Assembly: GCA_944363745.1 (NCBI GenBank)
Contig: CALVVD010000064.1
Span: 1-5,790 of the forward strand
Direction of reading: 5' to 3'
Length of the DNA: 5,790 bases
From: an uncultured Bacilli bacterium
GTDB taxonomy: Bacteria > Bacillota_I > Bacilli_A > RF39 > UBA660
Each line of letters starts with the position of its first letter. Position 1 is the stretch's first letter. The notes below the pieces were generated by a model. It was not told the DNA's origin and made no database searches. It saw nothing but the letters and a program-made list of their open reading frames with translations. Below are positions 1 to 4,477 of this stretch, one piece after another. The translations under genes and the position numbers were made by a program.

Positions 1-89
1 AATATAGCACCTACTACTATTGTTGTTAATAGTCCTAATATTATTATTGTTGCTAGTAACTCTAATAACGTAAAACCTTTTCTATTCAT
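1..89 (-). CDS. Type IV pilin-like protein, N-terminal fragment (cut by window edge)
   Basis: The start of a pilin or pseudopilin gene; only the first 29 codons are inside the window. Reading down from the ATG at 89, the protein begins MNRKGFTLLELLATIIILGL. This is a class III prepilin leader: a short basic stretch, G5, then F6-T-L-L-E10, which puts Glu at mature position 5, followed by an uninterrupted hydrophobic helix. In the known family a prepilin peptidase cuts after the Gly and methylates the new N-terminal Phe, and the helix packs into a pilus or a com-type pseudopilus. Pilin classes cannot be told apart without the C-terminal part, so DNA-uptake pseudopilin, adhesive pilus and secretion pseudopilin all remain possible. 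The Shine-Dalgarno site (GGAAAGAGG) lies about 9 nt upstream. The gene starts 24 nt after the stop of the preceding membrane protein gene, so the two are probably co-transcribed. Confidence 0.88.
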   Translation of the reverse strand, partial: MNRKGFTLLELLATIIILGLLTTIVVGAI

Positions 90-113
90 AGTAACTTACC
101 TCTTTCCTTTTTA

Positions 114-872
114 TTAATTTGCTATTTTTTCTATACTAATTAATTTATAATTATTGTTTTGTTTTTCTAATGTATATCTATACTTTGGTAATTGTGCTAT
201 TATTTTATTATAATTATCTTCATTAGTTAATTCTTCTTCTTGACTATTAATTGTATATATCTCATTTGTTTTATTTTTAGCATCTTCTTTACTTCCATAT
301 ATTCTTGCAGGATAAATATTAGAAATATCAGTGGCTTCTTTAAAATAGATAGTTCTTTCAACAATCCATTTATCATCATCAAAATTTTCATTAACAGTTT
401 TACTTACTACATAATAATTATCTAGCTCTTTTGCAGTTATCTTATACTCTTCGTTTTCTTCATCGTAAGTAAACTCAAAATTATCTGCTTCAAAGGTTTT
501 GTATGTTAATTTTGCATCATTATTAAAATATTTTATCTTTTCTTGTTCCATATTTTCTTTATTTAGTTTTCTTTCAGGATCAGTTGATAAAATTCTTAAG
601 ATGAATTCTGTCTTCTGTTCACTTGATAATTCTTGAAAATTATCTATAGGATAGTAATCTATCATAAGATTATCTGCCATATTGACGATATATGAGACGT
701 CTGAGTAAAAGTTAATATAATCATCCTCTATAGTTTCTTTATTTTCATTACTATTAGAATCTGTTTTTGTAGTTTCTTCATTATCATTATTTACCATTAT
801 TAAAATAGTTCCTACTGCTATTAATAATAAAGCAATTATAGTAGCGATTAGTAGTATCTTTCTTTTTTTCAT
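114..872 (-). CDS. Membrane-anchored protein of unknown function
   Basis: I do not recognise this 252-residue protein. The N-terminus is basic (MKKRK) and followed by one strong hydrophobic segment at about residues 6-27. A polar, Asn/Glu/Thr/Ser-rich linker covers about 29-50, then a mixed soluble domain continues to the end. It contains no cysteine, so it is not a lipoprotein. The orientation expected from the basic N-terminus is a single-pass anchor with the domain outside the cell; an uncleaved anchor is more likely than a signal peptide because no clear cleavage site follows. The soluble part is rich in Tyr, Asn, Asp and Glu and alternates strand-like stretches (for example residues 121-136 and 154-176). 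The start is set by a good TGGAGGA ribosome site 8-9 nt before the ATG. It ends in tandem stops TAA TAA. The next gene, 24 nt downstream, is a pilin-like protein, so an accessory role in a pilus or pseudopilus is possible but only an inference from position. Confidence 0.85.
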   Translation of the reverse strand: MKKRKILLIATIIALLLIAVGTILIMVNNDNEETTKTDSNSNENKETIEDDYINFYSDVSYIVNMADNLMIDYYPIDNFQELSSEQKTEFILRILSTDPERKLNKENMEQEKIKYFNNDAKLTYKTFEADNFEFTYDEENEEYKITAKELDNYYVVSKTVNENFDDDKWIVERTIYFKEATDISNIYPARIYGSKEDAKNKTNEIYTINSQEEELTNEDNYNKIIAQLPKYRYTLEKQNNNYKLISIEKIAN

Positions 873-995
873 AATTATTTTCCTCCATCATTTAAGATAG
901 TTTATTTCCTTTTAGTACTTTCTTATTTTATTCGTTTTTAATAACCATATGTTTTCCTATAATAAGTTTAACATATTTTTTAGCTTTAATATATA

Positions 996-1021
996 AAAAG
1001 TTAAGCTTTCACTTAACTTTT
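996..1021 (-). terminator. Hairpin overlapping the YtxH-like gene's stop codon, probable terminator
   Basis: A perfect 10-bp inverted repeat (AAAAGTTAAG / CTTAACTTTT) with a 6-nt loop. On the minus strand it begins inside the last codons of the YtxH-like gene and the second arm ends in TTTTT followed by an AT-rich tail. This is the geometry of a rho-independent terminator closing the lipoprotein-to-YtxH operon. The stem has only two G-C pairs, so it may be weak and allow read-through toward the next minus-strand gene. Confidence 0.6.
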
Positions 1022-1426
1022 CTTCTCTTTAGATTCTAATTTTTCTAAGACATCACTTACAACATCTATTGCTTTTAACCTTAATTCTTCAGCGGCTTGT
1101 TCTAAGACTGGTGTTCCTTTAGCAACTGCAAGATTTACTAGATCTTGACATTGCTTTTTTATTTCTTCGCCTTTTTTCTTAGCAATCTTTAAAGCTTTTT
1201 CTTTATCTAAATCTTCAAGTTCTTTTTTAATATCTTCTACTTTTTCTTCAAACATTGCTTTTACTTCTTCAGTATCAACTGATTTTATTTTAGCGACAAC
1301 ATCATCTAGTTTTTCTTTTAAATCTTTTCTAGTTTCACTTCCTTTTTTAGGAGCGAATAAAACACCAAGTCCTGCTCCAATAGCAGCTCCTGCTACAAAT
1401 TTTCCAATTCCACTTTTTTTACTCAT
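1013..1426 (-). CDS. YtxH-domain membrane protein
   Basis: A 137-residue YtxH-family protein, a group of small Bacillota envelope/general-stress-associated proteins whose biochemical role is not established. Residues 7-25 form a Gly/Ala-rich membrane helix with small-residue spacing (GKFVAGAAIGAGLGVLFAP), directly followed by the family's hallmark PKKGSETRKDLKEKL. Residues about 35-95 are a long Lys/Glu-rich, probably coiled-coil segment; one Cys lies at 93. The C-terminal part (about 96-130) is a second amphipathic helix. I chose the ATG at 1426 over the TTG three bases earlier because AGGAGGA lies 8 nt before the ATG but only 5 nt before the TTG. This start overlaps the end of the DUF948-like gene by 8 nt, which suggests translational coupling. 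YtxH and DUF948 proteins are commonly adjacent in Bacillota, supporting both calls. It is the last gene of its operon. Confidence 0.9.
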   Translation of the reverse strand: MSKKSGIGKFVAGAAIGAGLGVLFAPKKGSETRKDLKEKLDDVVAKIKSVDTEEVKAMFEEKVEDIKKELEDLDKEKALKIAKKKGEEIKKQCQDLVNLAVAKGTPVLEQAAEELRLKAIDVVSDVLEKLESKEKKS

Positions 1427-1691
1427 CAATATTATCCTCCTTTTTCTTCTTAAAAATACTACTTATAAAACTTACAACACCACTAATTATAGTATCAGTA
1501 ACTAAAGTTAATTTATCATCTACTACATCTATAAAGTTAAATATACCATCTAAACTTTCCATTTTCTTCTTAGTATCATCTAGTATGGCATCTACTTTAT
1601 TTAGAGTATCTAAAGCTTTTAAAGCTAATATGATAAGTATAATTACTAATACTATTAATAGACTATCCAAAATGACGCTTAAAAATTCCAC
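1419..1691 (-). CDS. DUF948-like small membrane protein
   Basis: A 90-residue protein with one very hydrophobic helix at about residues 4-25 (LSVILDSLLIVLVIILIILAL) followed by an amphipathic stretch with hydrophobic residues at heptad-like spacing (L27, L30, V33, I36, L37, M44, L47). The topology and the run up to 'TLNKVDAILDDTKKKMESL' resemble DUF948 proteins, which are short, membrane-tethered, coiled-coil-prone and of unknown function. The Phe/Ile/Val-rich segment 50-80 may be a second membrane-associated helix before the basic KKKK cluster at 81-84. The start codon is GTG; the next Met is residue 44, past the membrane helix, so no ATG start is possible. The ribosome site lies in the end of the previous gene, 2 nt upstream, and its own end overlaps the YtxH-like gene. 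Gene order and coupling point to a membrane complex with the neighbours. The family call is moderate, the membrane protein call is strong. Confidence 0.8.
   Translation of the reverse strand: MEFLSVILDSLLIVLVIILIILALKALDTLNKVDAILDDTKKKMESLDGIFNFIDVVDDKLTLVTDTIISGVVSFISSIFKKKKEDNIDE
1434..1443 (-). promoter_or_regulatory. Ribosome binding site of the YtxH-like gene
   Basis: AAAGGAGGAT on the minus strand is nearly the full anti-Shine-Dalgarno complement. It lies inside the final codons of the upstream DUF948-like gene, and its spacing decides for the ATG at 1426 rather than the in-frame TTG at 1429. Confidence 0.85.
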
Positions 1692-1693
1692 AA

Positions 1694-2668
1694 TTATTCC
1701 CCTTTCTTCTCATCATACATTGAATCTATCAAATCAAATAAGTTGTCTTCTATGCTAGCATTATCTTTTTGGTAGTCGTCTTCATCAAAGTTTCTTAAAT
1801 CTGTTCTTCTACCTGTGGCTTTTTCATGAGATGTATCTTTGTAATCAATGTTATATTCTAGTCCAAGATCACTAAAATATTCTTCAGCATCTCCTATAGT
1901 TACTTTAGATACAGATGGAGTATTATCAGCACTAATATCTAATAAGCTATCTTCTTCTTTAATGTCATTAACTTCATCAGCAATTTCATTATTTTCTTCT
2001 TTTTCTATTTCTTTTTTATTAGAAGTTAATTCCTCTTCAAAGATATCATCAGAATTACCATAAGCTTTCGCTCTAACACTATCAACATCTATATTCTTTT
2101 TCTTGTAACTACTAGTTATTCTAACCTCTTTCTTTGTCACAACATCGTCCTTTTTGTAGTTTTGATCTAAAACTCCATAAATAGGAGAGATAATTGGTGA
2201 AGGATGAAATTCTTTTTTCTCTTTTTGTTTAGTAACACTTCCATATTCATGGATTTTAATTTCTTTATCTAGAGAGTTTGGACTAGCACCATATATTTTT
2301 CTTTCTTCTTTTGTTTCTTCTTTATAGAAACTAGGTTCTTTTCTATCTTCTCTTTTTAATGGTTTAGGTTCTTGCTTTGGTTTAGGATGAGTTTTTTCTT
2401 TTCTTTCTTCTTCTAAATCAATAAAATCATCATCTAATATTGCTTTGAACTTAAAGTCTTTATTATCATTATTAACTCTAGGTTTCTCCTCTTCAACAAT
2501 AACATCTTGTTTTTTCTCTTCTTTTTTAGGAGTAGGTTCATCAATAATAATTTTTTTAGCAATTGGCTTTTCTTTTTTCTTTGGTTCTTTCTTTATTTCT
2601 TTTTTCTCTTCTACTTCTACATATTCTTCTTCAAAAAGAGCATTTTTTAGTTTATCTAGTAACTTCAT
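1694..2668 (-). CDS. Charged, probably disordered scaffold-like protein with YG motifs, unknown function
   Basis: I do not recognise a named family for this 324-residue protein. Residues 1-20 could form an amphipathic helix ending in an acidic patch (MKLLDKLKNALFEEEYVEVE), reminiscent of the membrane-binding N-terminus of SepF, but no SepF core domain follows. Residues 21-125 are Lys/Glu/Pro-rich low complexity. Four Tyr-Gly motifs follow: KIYGASP (125-131), EYGSV (141-145), PIYGVLD (162-168) and KAYGNSD (202-208). The block FHPSPIISPIYGVLDQNY (154-171) is the least repetitive part and looks like a conserved binding segment. Residues 210-245 are acidic again. The C-terminus (about 251-315) has helix-like stretches (VTIGDAEEYFSDLGLEYNID; IEDNLFDLIDSMYDE). 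There is no signal peptide, membrane helix or cysteine, so it is cytoplasmic, perhaps membrane-associated through its N-terminus. It lies between a lipoprotein and two membrane proteins in one operon, which suggests an inner-face adaptor. The start is fixed by AAAGGCGGTG 7 nt upstream. Confidence 0.8.
   Translation of the reverse strand: MKLLDKLKNALFEEEYVEVEEKKEIKKEPKKKEKPIAKKIIIDEPTPKKEEKKQDVIVEEEKPRVNNDNKDFKFKAILDDDFIDLEEERKEKTHPKPKQEPKPLKREDRKEPSFYKEETKEERKIYGASPNSLDKEIKIHEYGSVTKQKEKKEFHPSPIISPIYGVLDQNYKKDDVVTKKEVRITSSYKKKNIDVDSVRAKAYGNSDDIFEEELTSNKKEIEKEENNEIADEVNDIKEEDSLLDISADNTPSVSKVTIGDAEEYFSDLGLEYNIDYKDTSHEKATGRRTDLRNFDEDDYQKDNASIEDNLFDLIDSMYDEKKGE
1697..1706 (-). promoter_or_regulatory. 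Ribosome binding site for a GTG start, embedded in the upstream gene
   Basis: GAAAGGGGAA on the minus strand sits about 7 nt before the GTG at 1691 and is formed by the last two sense codons and stop region of the 324-residue protein gene. Only 2 nt separate the two reading frames, so translation of the GTG-started gene probably depends on ribosomes finishing the upstream gene. Confidence 0.65.
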
Positions 2669-2686
2669 AACTAGACACCGCCTTTC

Positions 2687-3364
2687 TTAGTTCTCTTCAA
2701 TTTCAATTTTATTGTCTTCATCATTATTATCTCCATATCCTTCATAGACACCATACTTCTCTTCATATTCTAGATACGTATCTTTAGTAGCAGTACTACC
2801 TTTTGGTTTCATAACATCATAGGTATCTTCTTTATAATCTAATACTTTATTTCCTATTAATGTTTCTAATACAGTTCTATTAAATTTTAATGATGATAAA
2901 ATATTGCTCATATTTATAATAGCACTTTTTATCTCATTTTCTTTAACAAAAGCTTCTATTTTACCATAATTGTACATATACTCTATAAAATAGACATCTG
3001 TATTTTCAACTTTTGTTATTTCTAAATAACCTTGCTTATTATTAAAGTCAAGTTCTTTAGAAAAGTAAGCATTATTATTTTCTTTGTATTCTACTTTTTC
3101 TTTATTATAATAACTTATAACATCAATATAAAAATAGTAGGTATTATTATATTCATCTTTTAAAACAGCATTATATTCATCTTTTGAAACTAATTTTAAG
3201 CCTTTTGGTAAGTAATATTTATAACCATCAAAGACATTATTAGTTAAGTTTACATCTTTACTTAGTAAAGTATCTGTAAGACTATCAAGATCTAATGTGT
3301 TTAAATTTGTACATCCTGTTAATGTCAACAGTATTATTGTTAATATCAGTAATTTCTTTTTCAA
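2687..3364 (-). CDS. Putative lipoprotein leading an envelope operon, unknown function
   Basis: A 225-residue lipoprotein. It has a basic start (KKK), a hydrophobic core at 5-14 and a clear lipobox L15-T-G-C18, so in the known pathway Lgt would lipidate Cys18 and signal peptidase II would cut before it. The mature protein should be anchored to the outer face of the membrane. The region 45-165 alternates strand- and helix-like stretches with many Tyr, Asn and Lys residues (for example NTYYFYIDVISYY at 74-86 and DVYFIEYMYNYG at 123-134) and I recognise no domain. The tail is acidic (about 196-225). The start codon is TTG: no ATG gives a complete signal peptide, and AGGTGA lies 6 nt upstream. 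It is the first gene of a four-gene unit and stands 18 nt before the 324-residue protein gene. The extracellular partner role for the cytoplasmic/membrane neighbours is inferred from gene order only. Confidence 0.87.
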   Translation of the reverse strand: MKKKLLILTIILLTLTGCTNLNTLDLDSLTDTLLSKDVNLTNNVFDGYKYYLPKGLKLVSKDEYNAVLKDEYNNTYYFYIDVISYYNKEKVEYKENNNAYFSKELDFNNKQGYLEITKVENTDVYFIEYMYNYGKIEAFVKENEIKSAIINMSNILSSLKFNRTVLETLIGNKVLDYKEDTYDVMKPKGSTATKDTYLEYEEKYGVYEGYGDNNDEDNKIEIEEN

Positions 3365-3370
3365 ATACCT

Positions 3371-3376
3371 TCACCT
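3371..3376 (-). promoter_or_regulatory. Ribosome binding site for the TTG start of the lipoprotein gene
   Basis: AGGTGA on the minus strand, 6 nt before the TTG at 3364. It supports the unusual start codon, which is the only one that yields a complete lipoprotein signal peptide. Confidence 0.75.
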
Positions 3377-3387
3377 ACTCTTTTATA

Positions 3388-3417
3388 ATTATAACAAATA
3401 AATATTTAGTTTGTCAC
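3388..3417 (-). promoter_or_regulatory. Sigma-A promoter of the lipoprotein operon, overlapping the trmB stop
   Basis: On the minus strand, -35 GTGACA (3417-3412, five of six matches to TTGACA), an 18-nt spacer, and a perfect -10 TATAAT (3393-3388) preceded by TGT, which makes an extended -10. Transcription would begin about 7 nt further on, giving a leader of roughly 15-20 nt that carries the AGGTGA ribosome site. The -35 box contains the TGA stop of trmB. The spacer holds the palindrome TAAATATTTA (3399-3408), which may be chance in such AT-rich DNA. Confidence 0.72.
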
Positions 3418-4040
3418 TTCTTTTGTGCAAAAAGATGATAGACATTTTTTCCCTCTTTACTAAATTTTTCTTCATATTCACTCATAATAATATCAGAATG
3501 AGTATTATGATAATTAAAAGAAATATCATTTAAAGTATATCCTTTTTCACTTAACGTTTCAAGGGAATAGATAAATAATTCTTCATTATCTGTTTTCATT
3601 TCTATTCTTTTTACATCTTTAAATAAAGAATCATATTTATCTAAAAATATTTTACTAGTTAAACGTCTATCGCTCCATCTTTTCTTAGGCCAAGGGTCTG
3701 AGAAGTTTAAATAGATTAAATCTATTTCTTTAGAAAAGACTTTATCTATATCTAGAGCATTCATTCTTATTAATTTTAAATTATTTAAGTCATTTGGAAT
3801 CTTTTTAATCGCTTTAGCCATAACACTATCAAATTTTTCTATACCTATATAATTAATATTAGGATATTTAAGGGCATTTTCTAAGATAAACTTTCCTTTA
3901 CCCATTCCTATTTCAATATAAATAGGATTATCATTATTAAATATTTTTTGCCATTTATCTTTATAGTCTTCAGGATTTTTAATTAAGTAATTACAGTTAT
4001 TTAATATTTCTTCTTTATCTTTAACATTTCTTAAACGCAT
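3414..4040 (-). CDS. trmB: tRNA (guanine-N7-)-methyltransferase TrmB
   Basis: A 208-residue cytoplasmic enzyme that uses S-adenosylmethionine to methylate N7 of G46 in the variable loop of tRNAs. It has the typical family length. In order it carries the N-terminal MRLRN opening typical of the family, the SAM-binding loop EIGMGKGKF at 43-51, the acidic end of the second strand IGIEK at 65-69, the catalytic/substrate motif DPWPKKRW at 115-122 (family form DPWPKKRH; the last residue is Trp here) followed by SDRRL, the TDNEELF motif at 150-156, and the C-terminal SEYEEKFSKEG at 187-197 (family form TEYE.KF...G). I placed the start at the ATG at 4040, which gives MRLRN and has AAGGAG 7 nt upstream; an upstream in-frame ATG at 4073 would add 11 unconserved residues and lacks a ribosome site. 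The stop is TGA. It is probably transcribed alone from its own promoter. Confidence 0.97.
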   Translation of the reverse strand: MRLRNVKDKEEILNNCNYLIKNPEDYKDKWQKIFNNDNPIYIEIGMGKGKFILENALKYPNINYIGIEKFDSVMAKAIKKIPNDLNNLKLIRMNALDIDKVFSKEIDLIYLNFSDPWPKKRWSDRRLTSKIFLDKYDSLFKDVKRIEMKTDNEELFIYSLETLSEKGYTLNDISFNYHNTHSDIIMSEYEEKFSKEGKNVYHLFAQKK

Positions 4041-4047
4041 AATTTTA

Positions 4048-4053
4048 CTCCTT
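4048..4053 (-). promoter_or_regulatory. trmB: Ribosome binding site that sets the trmB start
   Basis: AAGGAG on the minus strand, 7 nt before the ATG at 4040. It selects the MRLRN start over the in-frame ATG at 4073. Confidence 0.85.
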
Positions 4054-4063
4054 ATATTAAAGT

Positions 4064-4093
4064 TATATAGCATATTCTATCATAATGAGTCAA
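4064..4093 (-). promoter_or_regulatory. trmB: Probable trmB promoter
   Basis: On the minus strand, -35 TTGACT (4093-4088, five of six), an 18-nt spacer ending in TGC, and -10 TATATA (4069-4064, four of six), so an extended -10 helps the weak hexamer. The predicted start near 4056 leaves only about 16 nt of leader, just enough for the AAGGAG site. This promoter also rules out translation from the ATG at 4073, which lies upstream of the predicted start. Confidence 0.55.
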
Positions 4094-4109
4094 TCTTTGG
4101 AATAGAATA
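4073..4109. repeat. Inverted repeat in the trmB / small-protein divergent region
   Basis: An 8-bp perfect inverted repeat, TATTCTAT (4073-4080) and ATAGAATA (4102-4109), separated by 21 nt that include the trmB -35 box. Each arm contains TAGAAT, a -10-like hexamer, pointing outward into its own gene. It could be an operator or paired -10 elements; chance is also plausible at this base composition. No well-matched -35 box for the plus-strand gene was found. Confidence 0.3.
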
Positions 4110-4132
4110 AATCAGAAAGTGAGGAAAAATAT

Positions 4133-4378
4133 ATGAATCAAGGTATGCCTATGTGGCCAATGAATCCAAATATGAACCCTAATATGGGAGGTTGGCAAAA
4201 CTCTAATAATATGAATCAAAGGCTTAATAGTCTAGAGAATCAAGTTAATAGACTTGAAAGACAAATGAGAAGACTTGAAAATAGAGTTAATAGAATTGAA
4301 TCTACTATGATTAGTCCAAGAAATTATGATAGTCAATCTACTGGTTATGGTAATAGTAATGATAAATATATGATGTAA
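4133..4378 (+). CDS. Small Met/Asn/Pro-rich coiled-coil protein, unknown function
   Basis: An 81-residue protein with three zones. Residues 1-28 are low complexity in Met, Asn, Pro and Gly with two Trp (MPMWPMNPNMNPNMGGW). Residues 31-59 are a textbook heptad coiled coil: L31, L34, V38, L41, M45, L48, V52, I55, M59 occupy every a and d position with strict 3-4 spacing, built from repeats of the form LENxVNR / LERQMRR / LENRVNR. Residues 60-81 are a polar Ser/Asn/Tyr tail ending KYMM. There is no signal peptide, membrane helix or cysteine. A parallel oligomer is the simplest expectation. Small Bacillota proteins of this design are sometimes linked to spore coats or surface layers, but nothing here proves that. 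A GAGG ribosome site lies 8 nt before the ATG, and a strong terminator overlapping the stop makes it a single-gene unit. The strict heptads and the signals on both sides make it a real gene despite its size. Confidence 0.85.
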   Translation: MNQGMPMWPMNPNMNPNMGGWQNSNNMNQRLNSLENQVNRLERQMRRLENRVNRIESTMISPRNYDSQSTGYGNSNDKYMM

Positions 4379-4398
4379 AGAGCTTAGGCTCTTTTTTT
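4377..4398 (+). terminator. Rho-independent terminator after the small coiled-coil gene
   Basis: A 7-bp stem AAAGAGC / GCTCTTT with a TTAG loop, followed by a run of T up to 4398 (seven T counting the end of the stem). The first arm begins in the TAA stop codon. It insulates the small gene from the FemAB-type unit downstream. Confidence 0.88.
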
Positions 4399-4429
4399 GT
4401 TAGAGAAAAAAATTTTGGGCATACTAAAA

Positions 4430-4458
4430 TTGACAGTTATAGTTAAATAAATTATACT
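4430..4458 (+). promoter_or_regulatory. Sigma-A promoter of the FemAB-family gene
   Basis: A perfect -35 TTGACA (4430-4435), the optimal 17-nt spacer and -10 TATACT (4453-4458, five of six). The expected transcription start near 4465 coincides with the AGGAAGTGA ribosome site, so the leader would be only about 13 nt. It directly follows the upstream terminator. Confidence 0.82.
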
Positions 4459-4477
4459 TTATATAGGAAGTGACCAT

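Noticed and set aside
240..425. Open frame of 61 codons on the plus strand
   Set aside because: It lies wholly inside the well-supported 252-residue minus-strand gene and its Ile/Phe/Ser-rich translation is what antisense AT-rich DNA yields; no ribosome site was seen.
873..995. A separate promoter for the 252-residue gene
   Set aside because: I looked for one on the minus strand; TAAAAT and TATTAT hexamers occur, but none has a -35 with more than three matches at 16-18 nt. Read-through past the weak hairpin is as likely, so no promoter is called.
996..1021. The hairpin as a mobile-element end or attachment site
   Set aside because: No transposase, integrase or matching copy is present in the window, and its position at the operon end with a T-rich tail fits a terminator.
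1848..2063. Ser-rich open frame of 71 codons on the plus strand
   Set aside because: Antisense shadow of the Glu/Asp/Lys-rich 324-residue gene; composition explained entirely by complementarity.
1694..2668. Calling the 324-residue protein SepF
   Set aside because: Only the short amphipathic N-terminus is similar in style; the compact SepF core domain is absent and the protein is about twice as long.
2445..2690. Ser/Phe-rich open frame of 81 codons on the plus strand
   Set aside because: Antisense shadow of the Lys/Glu-rich N-terminal half of the 324-residue gene; no supporting signals.
4041..4073. Eleven extra N-terminal codons for trmB starting at 4073
   Set aside because: The family begins at MRLRN, an AAGGAG site sits 7 nt before that ATG, and the likely promoter places the transcript start downstream of 4073.
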